Positions 39,062 to 54,000 of a stretch of 64,000 nucleotides of DNA are shown piece after piece. The number at the start of each line of letters is the position of its first letter. The stretch's first letter is position 1. A program made the translations under genes and the position numbers. This DNA comes from Ditylenchus dipsaci. Taxonomy: Eukaryota; Nematoda; Chromadorea; Rhabditida; Anguinidae. The notes below the pieces were generated by a model. That model searched no databases and was not told the DNA's origin. It was given only the letters and a program-made list of their open reading frames with translations. Location: assembly GCA_004194705.1 (NCBI GenBank), contig SADC01000273.1, positions 141,628 to 205,627 of the forward strand, read 5' to 3'.

Positions 39062-42000
39062 TCATGAAATTAACAAGTGTTTTCCTAAGCATTCACACCT
39101 TTTACCTCCTGCTACAGCCTCCACCTCTGAGCTTTTCGAGCCATTTTTCGCAGGTGATTTGGCAGCATCATTAGCTTTTGCACGTGCTGCTGAAACTTTT
39201 CTAGAAAATACTCGCTTCTTTTGTGTCGCTATCTCATTAGTAATCCGTGAATTAGCGGCAGCATGTCGGGCGGTGGATGTAGTAGTAGAGCTAAAGATAA
39301 GATTACAGAAAATGATCTATTACGACTAGAGGCAGAAGCGGGACGCAATCCCGCCTAAGCCGATTTTGGGCTACAATTCTATCCTGAAATCCAATTTTTC
39401 AAAATCTCGGCCCGAAATTTGTTGAATTTGCAGCGACAGTTTTAGCCCTACTCTTTCTTTGCTTTTTTTTTTTAAATGTATTTATGACAAGATCTGAAAC
39501 TTTTCCGATAAATCTTTTCTCTTTCATGACTTTTCGTAAAAAATTATATAAATATGTTTTCCAGTTTAGTTATTGCCATAAAAGCTCAAAACTAGTTTCC
39601 GGATAGACGCGGTACGAGAAAGGTAAGGTGGTCAAAAAGAGAGCACAATTGACACCCCTCCTCTATTGAATTTTTTCTAACCCCCTGATATCCCCCTCAC
39701 AGTGAAAGGTCGAAGTCGAAATAAAGTGCTTTTTTTTTGTTTGTCCAAGTGCAAATCTGATATAGGAAACCCACCTCAACCATATACTAAGTATGGGTGG
39801 TCTCCTATATCAGATTTGCACTTCGACAAATAAAATGACGATTTCTAGGCAGCACTTTATTTCGACTTCGACCTCTCACTGTGACCAAAGGGTTATAGAA
39901 ACCCAAAATAGGTTTACCTGCTATAGATCCTGGTCAACTCCCTGAGACGATCATCCAACGGTGCTGCTTTATGGAGTCTATTGTCAAACTTGGATGAAGC
40001 TGGACCCGAAAGTCCTGAAGAAGACATGTTAGAGCCATTCAAAGCCATCAAATGGGCAGCGTTTGCAGCAGAAAACTGTATCCTGTCTCGTTCCTCCAAA
40101 TAGATGAGTTTGAGTTGGTCTGAAAGCAGGTCTTCAACACAAACACTTGTTTACAACTACCAGCATTCTACAATTCAAACAACTGACCGTATAAAAACTT
40201 CTCCCACTCGTAAAAGTTTTGGTATCGAAAGTGGGCAGGGTTCAAGGCATGCATTCGGCAAAAGTTGTTGATCAACGATCGCACAAGCACTTTCTCCTGG
40301 ACTTTTCCATACTGGATTTGCATTCTTTTCAAGTGGGTTAATTCCTCAAATAGCTTTCTCGTGCACATATCTCCGTTCAGTGGTGGACTCTGTAAATATT
40401 GGACTCATTTAACACTTACAAGGCTGTTTGTAATAATGAGAGTGTTTTGTTCAGAGTTTCACGCTGAACAAGATGGGGAAAAAAATTCTCTCAAAAATGC
40501 TCTTTCCATGGAACATTCACGGGTTTATCGCATTAGATTAGACAATTTGGAGTTTTTTAAAGGGGCATGCCCACGCTAATAAGAGGTGGTGCCCGGGAAT
40601 TCAAATTTTTTTCCTAATCATTGGACTTCTGTACGTAATTTTCAACGTGGTTTATAACAAACAAGGCCTAGAATTGAATTCTAGGTATGGTTTTGTTAGA
40701 AACCAAGTTGAAAAATCCGTACACAAGTTCAATGATTAGGAAAAATTTTGAATTCCGGGCACACCTCTTATTAGCGTGGGCATGCCCTTTAAACTATTTC
40801 TGTGTATTTTCAGAGTTTCACGCTGAACAAGAATTCTTATTTAGCTTTATTTTAAAGTCATTTTGTAGTTCGTAAGACATTCGCACTTACGCCATGAAAA
40901 TGATGTTTTTTATACAAGGACAACTTTGAGCAGCTAAAACACCTATCTAATGCAGAATTCAACGAGCTTTCAAAAAAAAATACAAATTTACTTGGGTAGG
41001 CGGCAGGAAGGCTTCTTGTGACTATCTGCGAGAAATAGTCACAAATTTTTGAATTTGCCAAATTTAGTCCAAAAATCAATAAATTTGTTGGTGCCTCTGA
41101 TTTTAGGGGTTATTTCAAAGGTTTTGTAGCGTTCTGTATTTTCATGATTTTTAGACAAGAAAAATATTTTTGTAAATTTAGGCCAATTAACGTTGAGACG
41201 GGTTCAAACGTGCGTCTTAACTTACAAAAAAGTGAAAAACAGAACGTCATAAGAGGCGCGAATTTGAAATGGCCTGGAAAAAGCAGAGGCACCAACAAAT
41301 TTGTTGATTTTTGGACTAATTTCTCTTGATACTCGCTGCCTTGTTTTGGTATTAAAATGGGTGCGTAGGCGTTTGCCCCTTTTGTGACATCTTTGGCGTT
41401 CTGCCCTATGTTCTTTTTTAGCCTCTTAGGCTAGAATTCTTATTTAGCTTTATTTTAAAGTCATTTTGTAGTTCGTAAGACATTCGCACTTACGCCATGA
41501 AAATGATGTGCAGTTTCTGAGATTTCTGTCATAGTCAAGTGATGAAAAATAAACGGCGATATCAGCAATTTTTCGATGTTTACAAAAAAGAACCAAATTT
41601 TTCGTTTGATAGGATTGTTGAAAAAAGCTAATATCTTGCATTTTATACATCCCGAGTAAATTCGCATTTTTTGAAAACTCGTTGAAATCGACAAGGAAAA
41701 AAGACAAGGAAACCTTATTGTTTTCTTCGATTATTGAAAAAAAACAGTATGAAAAAAGATGAAAGGTGAAAAAAAAAGATGAAAAAAAGGTGAAAATCTT
41801 TTAGGCGAGAATTTCAATATGGCGGGATTTTCAAAGGGGAAACTTTTATGGCAACCTTTTGACAGTGTGAATTTGGTGTGATTTTCCCAAAAATTATTTT
41901 TAATTAGGCTGTTTGACCACTCTAGCTACAAAACCGTGTGAAAACATCTGAGATAAGAAAACAAAATTTATGAAAAAAATGTAAAAATAGTCGATATCAA

Positions 42001-45000
42001 AAGGTAGCCGTAAAAGTTCCCCGCCCCTTTAACTGCAGATCAAGCCTTTCCGGGCCGGCCCGGCCTGAAGATTTTCGATCCCGGCCCGCGCCGTAAGGAA
42101 TTTTAAAACTTGGGAACGGCCCGGGCTTTGAAAATCACGCGCCGGGCCGTCCCGTGCACAGATCTACTGTTGACTGGTTTAGACCCGTTTTTGGTTTATT
42201 TTTCTCGGAAATTAACCTGGATCCACTCTAAAAGCAGAGTTTGGTATTTGTGCTGTTTTACATCACAATTTTCGAACCCTGCCTGAAAACGAGTTAATAA
42301 AAAATAAAATAAATTACCAATAAAAGCCATTCGCCCATATGGTGGCTCCCACCCATCTTCTATAATATGCAGTTCGGTCATTGGAAGGTTTTTGGCAGCT
42401 CGATTGTTGAGGTCTCTGGCTAGAGAAGCGGAAGAAAGATTTGATACTTGAGCTTCTGACTTTTCGGTCTGAGCTTCCATTTGAACTCTCTTCTTTCGCC
42501 TGGGTTTGTCTCCTCCTGCTTCTACTACTACTGCAATAAACAAATGCGGCAAGGATTTCACTAATAAAATTTTCAACCTGAATTATTATTATGTCCATTT
42601 AATAGCAGATCGGACTGCTGGGTAGAGCTGGATGCCTGACCGTCTTCGTCGGATATATATTCCCTTGCGTTTCTAGTTAAATTAGTTTTTTGCACCTGTT
42701 GCTTGTCAACCGGAGATACATTCTCCTTGCGTGAATCCCCACTGCTGCCTGTAGCGTCTGTTCCTACAAGAAATATTTAGTAAATTAATAAAAGGGCATG
42801 CTAATACGAGGTGGTGCTCGGAATTCAAAAATTTTTCCTAATCATTGGACTTGTGTACGCTTTATTTTAACTCGGTTTCTAATAAGACAAACCTTAGAAT
42901 TTAATTTTAGATGTAGTTTTTGTTAGAAACCAAGTTTAAAAAATAGTACATACCGTTTAACCTATAATAGACGGGCATGCCCGTCTGTTTTTCAACCCTT
43001 GAAAAATCGGAAAAAGATTCTGAGATTTTCGCGTGCTCAATTTAAATCTAAAAAATAGAATCAACTAAGATCGCGGTGATTAAGAGGGCAGGAGCAGCAT
43101 GTGCCAATTCAAATTGTACCACCGCAAATTGTGCCAAAATCAAGAGCAATATTCGGCGAACATTTACCGAATATTGCTCTTGATTTTGGCACAATTTGCG
43201 GTGGCACAATTTGAATTGGCAAAGGCTGCTTCTGCCGATTAAGAAACGAATAAAACAGATTTGCAAAATAATTTTCCTGGGCGTAAGGGTGACCGTCCAT
43301 TAGAGGTTATACGGTAAGTTCAATGATTAGGAAAAAAATTTAAATTCCCGAGCACCACCTATTAGCGTGGGCATGCCTCTTTAAGCAATGAAAATTTTTT
43401 AGTAAAAATTTAATTTTGGTGGATAATAACACAACTCACTAAGAGGCGTTTTGCGAAGCTCTTTCTGCACAATCTTCTGTATGGTGTCCTCTACCAACTG
43501 ACGTTCCATCCCTCCAAACACATTGCTGGATGATACCTTTCTAGCAATCCCATTCATTAGCATCGAGTCGCTGGCGTGTTTGGTTAAATCAGTGGTACTG
43601 GTTGACTTGGAGGGGAGGTTATGCAGACGTACTTCGGAGGCACTGCTCGAACGCCTCTGAAATTACTTGAAGTGTGGTAAAAATAAATAAAGAAGGTTAA
43701 CAACAAGTGAATTCTGGACTATTATACAGTATATAAGCACACCCCCTCAAGTTCCATCCCGCCTAGGGTCCGACACTTTTTTTAACCCGATTTTCGGAGT
43801 CTTTTTCCAAACCTGATTTGTCAGTCTGATCAAAAAAATCGTACAGATTCTGATTCCATCGATCAGTTCTCGAGATAGCCACAAGTTTGCCGAAAAGACC
43901 CGCGGATCTCGATATAAGCACTCCTTTTTTAAAATTAGGTGTGCTTATATCGAGATCCGCGGGTCTTTTCGGCAAACTTGTGGCTATCTCGAAAACTGAT
44001 CGATTGAATAAGAATCTGTACGATTTTTTTGATCAGACTGACAAATCAGGTTTGGCAAAAGACTTCGAAAATTGGGTTAAAAAAAGTGTCGGACCCTAGG
44101 CGGGATGGAACTTGAGGGGTGTGCTTATATCGAGAGTGGACTGTATCGCCGGAATTCTTCGAAAATAGGATAGCTTTCAGAAGTTTTCGACTCATACACA
44201 CATATGGAGTATTTTCTCGGCTGTGGTTAATTTCACCCGTTAAAGGTCAAAAAAAATTCTCTTGTTTTCTCTAATAGAAGACCCAATTCCTGATTGTTGG
44301 CACCAGTTGTAAATCTTAGCCGGCACCAGCTCACGGCACCGACTCTCGAAATTTCGGCACAGGCACCAGCTCATGGCACCGGTGCGGTGCAGTGAGCTGC
44401 CGGTGCCGCATCGGTGACACTTACAACGCTGGTTGGCTGGTTTTTAACCCATTTTTTGAAGACTGCTCTCAGGCGATTTTCCATCTATTTTGTAGCTCAA
44501 CTCACACTATCTACAAAATAGCTGTTTAACTGGGTAAGAAAACTAAAAAAAAATTCTACAAAAAATTAAATTAGGGATGGGCTTCTATCAGATAAAATAC
44601 GGTATACATAAACTACTGGGTTAGCAAGGTGGTTGCATAAATGATGCTTTTACCCTGAAAGCTAAAAATCAGTCCTCTTTTTTAACATAGTGCTTGTCTA
44701 ATCTGCTGCCCACCTTCTCTTATAATAACTGATTCAAAAAAGTTACCTGATCGCTAGGTCCTCCATTGGAATCCACACTTTGCACACTTTTGCCTCTTCG
44801 GAATATTTTTAATTGACCTTGTGCTTTTTGCCTCTTTGTTTGCCAGCCCAAATTTCAGAGTCACTTTCTCCTGAGCTGGAAACCTGGGCCCGCACTTTTC
44901 TTAGTTTGGCTAAAATTATTTTGGTAATGGAAATGTGCAAAACTGTATGACCAACCATTTTTAGCTGTTCTTCTATACTGGAACGAGAAAAATTTCGCTT

Positions 45001-48000
45001 GTCTTCAGTTATTTGCTGTGATGTAAATGCGTCATGACGCTGACTGAGGTAGTCGACCACAAGTTCATGCTCTCTACGCTTCGCAAGATCTAATGGAGTG
45101 TACATTTGGTTCTGCAAGTAAGAAATATTTGGCTATTGCTACTCTGCGTTCCAATAAAATTTTCTTTTTTGTCAGTTTTAATTTTTTGATTGTTTTTTTG
45201 TCGAATCCAATTAGAAATTTCGAAGGTTCATATCAAAAATGTTTCTAAAGATTTCAAGTCGTTTAAAGTCATTTTCGTGTCTTTTTAGGCTAGGGGAAGA
45301 TTGCCAAAAACAAAATTGCCAAAAACGAAAATTGCCAAAACGATGATTGCCAAAACGAAAATTGCCAAAACGACGATTGCCAAAACGAAGATTGCCAAAA
45401 CGAAATTGCCAAAACGAAAATTGCCAAAAACGAAAATTGCCATGACAAATGAAAGCTTAGTGAATACGAACATATACCACTCAGTTCCACACAACGTACC
45501 CTTCATTTATCTATTCGTCTAAAATGACTTAAGTCAAACCTCGATATAGTGACTCCTACAATATAGTGACACCTCAGAGTCAAGACAAATGTCGTTTTGG
45601 CAATTTTCGTTTTGGCAATTTTCGTTTTTGGCAATTTTCGTTTTGGCAATTTTCGTTTTTGGCAATTTTCGTTTTGGCAATTTTCGTTTTTGGCAATTTT
45701 CGTTTTGGCAATTTTCGTTTTTGGCAATTTTCGTTTTGGCAATTTTCGTTTTGGCAATTTTCGTTTTGGCAATTTTCGTTTTGGCAATTTTCGTTTTTGG
45801 CAATTTTCGTTTTGGCAATTTTCGTTTTTGCAATTTTCGTTTTGGCAATTTTCGTTTTGGCAATTTTCGTTTTTGGCATTTTCGTTTTGGCAATTTTCGT
45901 TTTGGCAATTTTCGTTTTGGCAATTTTCGTTTTTGGCAATTTTCGTTTTGGCAATTTTCGTTTTTGGCAATTTTCGTTTTGGCAATTTTCGTTTTGGCAA
46001 TTTTCGTTTTGGCAATTTTCGTTTTTGGCAATTTTCGTTTTGGCAATTTTCGTTTTTGGCAATTTTCGTTTTGGCAATTTTCGTTTTTGGCAATTTTCGT
46101 TTTTGGCAATTTTCGTTTTGGCAATTTTCGTTTTGGCAATTTTCGTTTTTGGCAATTTTCGTTTTGGCAATTTTCGTTTTTGGCAATTTTCGTTTTGGCA
46201 ATTTTCGTTTTGGCAATCTTCCCCTAGCCTCTTTTTACTGTAGATGTTGTTTTTTTCTATGAGATAAGTCATATATATTTGCTGTATCTTTTTTGAATTA
46301 GTTCTAATACGTTCTGTGTTTTTTAAATAAATAATTTGTGCAGATTATCATGTCAGAATAAAATCCTACTTTATATAGCATAAGCGGATTAATTTCAGAG
46401 CCACGAGTGCATAGTAGAACCACCAATTCCATATTGCCACTTGCTGCTGCCAAATGTAAAGGTGTTCTGCCGTAGAAATTAGTTGCCTTGATGAATTTGG
46501 GCTCGATAGTCAAGAGCCATTCCACGAGTTCTGTAATCCAATAAAATTTAGATGCTTTATAATAATTTTCAAAAAAAACTTGAAAAGTAATCACCGAGAA
46601 CAAGAAGTTTTAAAAATTTGACGGGGAATTTAAATATTTTGAGGAGAGATTCACATATTTCGACGGGTGTTTTCAATTTTAACCATTTTCTGTTTTTCAA
46701 TATTATAAAATTTTGATATACTGACTTTTCAAAAGGAATCTTATTTATATTTTAATTTGAATTTATATTTTTTAATTTTTTAGTATATTTAAGCTTTTTT
46801 GAAACATTTTATTTTTGCGACATTTTATTTCGCGACATTTCATTTCGCAGCTTTTATTGGGTCCGAAAGGTATTTTTTTAAAACTACTTTAGTCAAAATT
46901 GTTTTTAACGCTTTTTAAACCCTTTTCCTTCAACTTCTATGTCTATTTTATGGAAAAATGACTAAAATGCAAGTTTTCCTAATTTTTTGGAATTTAGTCA
47001 TTTTTTCAAAAAATTGATTTTTTTCGAAAAGCCATATCTCAACATTGGGATCTTCAAAAACATTTTGTAACATAGGTTTTGTAGCTCTTGAGCTGTTCTA
47101 CAATATGATGCTAAGAATTTATCGTAACCTTTGAAATTTTATTTAATTTATATCAGTTAAGATAACGAGTACGTATTTGAATACGTACTCGTTACTTTAA
47201 CTGATAGGAATTTAAATAAAAATTTCAAAGGTTATGAAAAATTCTTAGCAGCATATTGTAGCGCAGCTCAAGAGCTACAAAACCTATGTTACAAAAAATT
47301 TTTTGAGAATCCCAATGTTGAGATATGGCTTTTCGAAAAAAATCAATTTCTTGAAAAATGACTAAATTCCAAAAAATTAGGAGAACTTGCATTTTAGTCA
47401 TTTTTCCATAAAATAGACATAGAAGTTGAAGAAAAAGGGTTTAAAAAGCGTTAAAAACAATTTTGACTAAAGTAGTTTTAAAAAAAATACCTTTCGGACC
47501 CAATAAAGCTGCGAAATAAAATGTCGCGAAATGAAATGTGACCCTGCCTTTAGTTCTGCTGTATTAAAAAATGAATAAATAAAAAACAAAAAATGAATAA
47601 AAACGTAGAAATAAAATTCAGAAAATTTAGAAAAATATCCAAAAGAATGTTTCCACAACTAACCTTTACTACCAGTTTGAACAGCTTCGTGGAAAGCTAA
47701 GTCCCCTCTATAGTTTTGTAACTCGAAGCTAGCACCATATTGTTTGAGTAGTTTGAGTATGTGGAGTTGACCTTTGGCAGCAGCACAATGGGCTGCAGTC
47801 CGCAGACGTTTGTCCTTAAACCATTCACTTAGCTTATTTATCATGCCGAATCCTTAAACAAACAGCCTACCATGTGGTTGGCATCAGCCCCATTTTCAAG
47901 CAACAACTTTGCACATTCGTAGTGCCCAAAAGTAGATGCATAGAAAAGAGGGGTGTCTCCATTCCTGTCCTGAGTTTTTCAAATTTCATTTAAGCAAATT

Positions 48001-51000
48001 TTATATAATAAAAAGTCACTTTTGTATTGACCACATTTCTGTGACTCATATCCAGCATGGTGCGTATAATTTCCAGATGACCATGACTAGCAGCACAATG
48101 CAACACACCTACAAGATTGTTTTGAAAACTTGCGACAAATGAGAACATACCCAATCTATCTCTATCCACTGCTAACTTGTTGGCACCTGCTTGCACAAGA
48201 CTTTTAAAGCCTTCTACATTTCCTGTATAAATACAACGGCTTTAGTTTTAGTTGAAAAATGAGGTAAGTGCGATTGGGAATCGTCAGTTGATTTACATGT
48301 ACGGTTGTACGAAAAAAAAAACTGTCGATTTTAAACTTTACAGGCTTTTCACCACAATTTTTTTTCGCTCAGTCTTTGCTATTCACTTTCAATTTCAGAA
48401 TTTCGCCCAGCATCGGATTTATGGCTTGTTCACAATTATAAGTGTTAATGATTTTGGCACTATAAAAATCCCTTACATTTATTTGACTTGGACGGAAGAC
48501 TGTAATAGAACGGCACCTTCTAAGATATCGTGTTTGAGTCAGTCCCAGGGTAAATTGCGTTACGCTAACATAAATTTTTCGGCGCTAGTGTCATATACCA
48601 TCAACCCCCCCCCCCCTCCAAATTGCTAATGTCGTGTATCAACCTCCACTCCCCATAATTTTTATCTAGACTTAGACCCGTGGGCTTAGGTTTAGACTCA
48701 GAAAATAACCATTACTAATATCGGCCTTGGCCACAAAAACAAATTAAAAATAGTGGTTTTAGGTACCCCTTAAAATGGTTGCGGAGAGGTATACGTTACT
48801 AGCTTTTGTCACATCCGTTAGCAAGTATTTTCTCTCTTTTTCTTATTTTGGGTTTAAGCCTTCGGTCGAATTAATATAGATCCCTTGTAACAATCACCAT
48901 TGCTCGAAGCCCAAAGAAGCGGTGTTCGATTATCATTGTCCACACAATTCACATTGTCGCCCTGTTTGAGCAACACATGAAGCATGGTAGACGCTCGCTC
49001 CACTGACACATCTTCTATTACTGTAGCGTAATGCAGTGGATAGGCTCCCTGAAATACCAATTTATACTTTTGAATGAGTAAGAATGTTTTCAGATATTCA
49101 TAAAATTTAAAAAATTCACATGTGCATCTGGTAAGTTTGACGGAGCACCATGTTTCAACAAGTAAATGAGTGTTTCCAACTAAATATTCATAGAATACAA
49201 AACAAATCATTATGATTGAAATAATTTGGTGCCTGGTTTGTGGGTCTCAAAATTACCCTGGAAAAAATTGCCCAGCTTTTTTGTTTTAGTCAGGATATCG
49301 AAATGTACTTTTTAAAAGATTTGTACTCCTTTTTGGACCCTAAATCTTTTTTATTTTTGAGGTTTTAAGTCAAAATCTGTTTTTTTCGGTGCTCAAAAAT
49401 CAATGGGCGTTGGATAAAATTGCTTTTTTTTTGACGAAAAGTAACCAAATTGTACTTTTCTTGGCCATATGTATGTTTCAGTCTTTTTTATCAACTAAAA
49501 AAAGTGGGCACTTTTTCTTCAAACCTGGAAGTTTTTACGCATAGTCCGCATTGAAAAAATCATATTTTCTTCTTTTTGAATCTATTTTTAACATAAAAAT
49601 GTACACGATCAAGTGCTAAGAAACGCCGAAAGTGTAAAAATGGACTAAAAGACTAATTTTTAACTGACCGGACGCTAGAGATGGAAAAGGGGTGTGGACG
49701 GGATAACGGGACGCGATTTTGAGTTCGAAAAAAACGGGATTTTGACGCTACTCGGTAACCCCCTGCGCCCCCTAAGGGGAACCGAAGGCTGAAAAGTTAA
49801 ACCGAAGGCTGAAAAGAAAGGAACAAAAGAGAGAAGATACCTAAGGCCCGAGCGAAGGATGACAGCATCAACACTCTTGATGTCAAACAGTGCTAACAAA
49901 TAAACCAAAACAAATTAGGAATATAGGAAAAATAGTAGTCAGAAGAGGCAAAATCTGGTGAGTATAAAGGATGAGCAGGACTTCTTTTCCGAGCTTTAGG
50001 ATTCTAAAAAATAGCCTTTAAATGCATTTTTAATCAAGAGTCCTTCTCGGAATCATGTCTAAGGTAAGTGAGTGCGCGCATCTCTAACTCTCAAGCACCC
50101 TGCGCCCCCTTCGGTGGCGCAGGGGGCTTGGTTGCTTGGGGTTGAGATGCGCACACCCACATACCTTAGACACAAATCAGTCGAAAGTGACTCTGGATGC
50201 ATGAAAAACATGCATACCAGAGTTATTTATGTGGTTGGCCCCAGTCAACAAAACTATGTTCAACATCTTTGATTATTCGGCCGAAAAGAATCTCTCCCCC
50301 CCTTTTCAGGCCTGTGGCTACGAGCCAGAGGTGTTGCGTCTTCTCGACGCAAAGAAGAATGCCCAAAAGTACAAAAAAGCAAAAAAATAACTTTTTAATA
50401 TAGTGGAATTTTGCTAGTATTTTGTTTGTCGATTTTTGCTATATTCTCAAACTTTTTCCCCAATACACAAAAAAGTTCTTTCAAGTCTTGTTTCGATTGA
50501 TAGTCTGCCAAGCCTTCTTTTTGTAGTTTGTACCCTCCCCCCTTCTCTTCTTTTTGATTTCAGCTAAAGCTGAAATCAGTCTTGCCTTTTCTCTCTGTAA
50601 ATGTAGCTATTAAATGCTTTTGCTCTGGCCAGAGCTAGTAAATAATTATTTTGTAATTAAAGGCTGACATTTCTATAATAAAGTAAACTAACCAGCTAAA
50701 TTCTACAAAAACCCTTCTATATATTCTAAAATCTACACACAAAAAAAACTTCGAAATTCCATCCTCCACCTTGACTCTAATTTTGTAATTTCTGGATGTC
50801 TAAGCAGCATGCAGATTCTACAGAGGCTCAGCCATCCAAAATTAACGACAACCCTCGGCGATATAACCGAGTAGCTCTAAGATTGGGAAGGGGGTTTGTA
50901 TTCCCGGGGAGCACTGGGGGGGGGGTATAACCGAGTAGCGCCGGGATTTTTCTTTCATCGTTAATTAGACAGTAAAAGTGGCTGCAGCGCTTCAAAAAAA

Positions 51001-54000
51001 ATCTTTATATTGACATTTACTCACGTAAATCAGAGCAGCACAATTTTAATAACAGTAATTAACAAATATGGTTTGTTATTAAGTAAATTAGATCTTTATA
51101 TACCTCATTTCTAAAGCCTTTGGTAAGTAGCCCTTGGGTAGGTAATATTCACCAGATCAAGTGGTACCTAACCGATGTTTTGGTGTTGCAAAAAAATTAG
51201 AATTTACGGAATTTTTTCTCTCGAAATCGCCTATTTGTGGGGCAAAATTTTGTGCGGAAAATGACTAACGGGATTTGGCAAAGACAAGGGAACGGGACCG
51301 GGATTTTCGATATGAGCCGGCAGGATAACGGGACGGGATTTCGCGGGCAAAATCAGGGCGGGCGTGACGACATCCCGTACGGGACCCCGAACGGAACCGA
51401 ACAGGACGGTATCCCGTCCCGTTACCACCTTCACTGCACACCGATGCGCCTATATTAGGTAAAACTAGAAAATGCACAGCTAAAGAGTATAGATATCACC
51501 TGTCCACAAACAACAGCCTAAAAGGACACTTTTTAAAAATTTGGGTGGTTTACCAATGGTTTACCCAATGAACTGCTGAGTGTTTATCTTTGTCCACATG
51601 TGTCAATTGAGCTCCTGAATTTAGATTTTGATGAGTAATTAGATGATTGCATAAAATTACCTCTTTCAATCAGAACTTCCAGAAATATCTACATTGCCAG
51701 CCATTACTGACACTAATAATGGTGTGAATCCAGCCAAATCCTGAGCATCTAACAAAGATGAGTTCAAATCTGCAAAAAAACTCTCAAATTTAGCGTTTAA
51801 AATTTAGAGATATAAAAACGAGCTTAGCGTTCTCACCCAAAATTCTAGAAAATGTCGCCTTATCGGCACAATCTGCAGCGTAATGGAGGGCAAACGGTGT
51901 TCTTCGTCCCTTCCGTTCACAGATTCCTAAATATTTTACGATAGATTTATAAGAACTACTCCGACGAAAAAGATTGAAGCAAAAATGTCCCTTTTGACTT
52001 TGTTAAATTTTCTTATGTTGTTTTAATAATTTGGTTGTTTTAGTATTTTTGAGTTTAGATTTACTTTAATCCCGTTTTTTCATGTTAAAGTTAGTGTACT
52101 TTAGTAATCTCTTAGCTAGTACTTTTTTTAAAGGGGCATACCAGCGCGTTACATTGCAAATTAAGGTGGGCACCAGCAATTTTTCAAAAATCGTCCTATT
52201 TTCACTCGTTTCATGTCAAATCTGATATTTATGACCTTATCCTACTTTTAAAAAGTAGGCAGAAAACTTTCGTCGGATCAGGAAGATCGCTCATGAAAAA
52301 CAGCCATGACAGAAAGAAATTACCGTATTTATTCTAATAAGGCCCCAGTCTCTATTATCCCCCCAGTCTCTAATAAGGCCCCACCCTTGGAGGGGGGTTG
52401 AAAAATAAGGCCCCAGTCTCTAATAAGCCCCACCCTAAGCCTCGCTCGTGTTTATATTTGTCTTCCAACTTTGTTCGCTTTCATCTAGAAGCGACTTTTC
52501 GTCTGGGACTCCTTCAGATGTCACATCAGCGAATCGACCAAGAAGCAACTAAAGCAAGCAAATCTTGATACTGCTGTTGTTCCAGGTGGCTGTACCAAAT
52601 TTGTTCAAGTTAGATTTTTTGCTTTTTTACCAGATTCATAATCTATATTCTTTCCAGGCTCCGGACGTGTGTTGGAATTCTCCGTTCAAGCCAAGATTCG
52701 AGAACTCTACGACGACTGATGATGCATGGAGAAAAAGAATTTACGTCTGGCGGGAATCCTCGAGCTCCTCCAATGGCCATCTACTTACAATAGATCGTTG
52801 AAGCGTGAAATGTACTATCAAAGGAAGTCGTCATCAACTCTTTCAGGTCTTGCGGAGTCACCAATGCCACAAATGGAACAGAAGACGATTCAATTCATTG
52901 ATCAAGCCGGATGGACCTGTGCCAAGTGGTCGAAATCTTCTTCATCAAGCTCGCAGCGAGAAAGAATTGGCAGAGATGCTCGAAGAAATTGATCTGGAAC
53001 AAGATGAAAAAATGAAATAAATAGCGATGTATCCTTGGAATTATAATTTGTTAGTTATATATTGATGTAAAATTTGCTTTTGAGTAGGGTTGTCGGGGCG
53101 CCGAAATTTTCGGCTCGGCGCGCCGAAATTCGGCTTAAGCCGAAAATTTCGGCGCGCCGAGCCGAAAGCCGAAAATTTTCGGCCGACCGAGTCGAAAGCC
53201 GAAAATTTCGGTCGGCCGAGTCTGCGTCCGAGACTTAAAAATGGAGACAGTTTCATTCCGGGACAATAAATGATTTAAATTGAAATTTTCGGCGCGCCGA
53301 GCCGAAAGCCGAAATTTTCGGCGGGCCGAGCCGAAAGCCGAAAATTTTTGGCTTTCGGCTTGAAAAGCCGAAATCGGCGCGCCGAGCCGACAACCCTACT
53401 TTGAGTGTTCAAAAATAAGGCCCCAGTCTCTATTATCCCCCAGTCTAATAAGGCTATACCCCTGAAGGGGGTTGAAAAATAAGGCCCCATGGGGCTTTAT
53501 TAGAATAAATACGGTACTGGTCCTCGCCTTAATTGTATTGTAACGCGCTGGTATGCCGATTTAAAAGACCATTGTCGTTTTCCAACAACGAAAATTTCGT
53601 AATTTGAATTAGCGGGGTACGGCTTTTTGCTCTAGAAGTGCACGATTTTTTTTTCAAAATTGAAATTACTATTATAAAATCACTTTTTAATTAAAAAATA
53701 ATATTACCTGCATTTTAAAAAAGCTGTGTCTCGCCAATTCGAATTACGAAATTCTCGTTGTCGTAGACGGCAATGGTCCTAAATCGACCAGATAAAAAGC
53801 CCATATTACCAACGGCATAACGGAATTTCGCAGCAAAAATCGTGATTTTGCTGCAATTTTTGTCCCTTATTCCTCTTAAGTTTTCGTAATTATTAACACC
53901 ATCATGTTAGCCTCGCGATTCATTCAATGAAATAAAAAAATGTCCAAAATTTAACTTAAAAAATCACAGTATTTCAAAAAGCGTGTGGGAAAAAGGCAGA

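Larger units (their letters stand above)
52321..53516 (+). mobile_element. Tigger/pogo-like element, decayed
   Basis: TA-flanked ends are CCGTATTTATTCTAATAAGG and its inverse. GGCCCC(A)GTCTCTAATAAG words are repeated inside both ends. The interior holds the C-terminal part of a pogo-type transposase and a palindrome-rich CGGCGCGCCGAAA array (53090-53400). Confidence 0.8.
52132..53560. mobile_element. TTAA-flanked element carrying a Tigger insertion
   Basis: TTAA at 52128-52131 and 53561-53564. The ends are AGGGGCATACCAGCGCGTTA and, inverted, ATCGGCATACCAGCGCGTTA. The Tigger-like element 52321-53516 occupies most of the interior. A hairpin MITE starts in the same right-hand TTAA. Confidence 0.75.

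Noticed and set aside
43763..44099. Two 70-codon frames with the same sequence on opposite strands
   Set aside because: They are the two arms of the MITE 43727-44143.
45503..46272. Open frames of 200-240 codons on both strands
   Set aside because: They are translations of the 15-16 bp GCCAAAACGAAAATT array; every frame stays open because the unit lacks stops. No non-repeat coding sequence is attached.
50058..50172. Spliced-leader RNA gene
   Set aside because: AAGGTAAGT looks like a leader donor, but the sequence is a long hairpin inside mobile elements, and no Sm site of AATTTTTGG type follows at the right distance.
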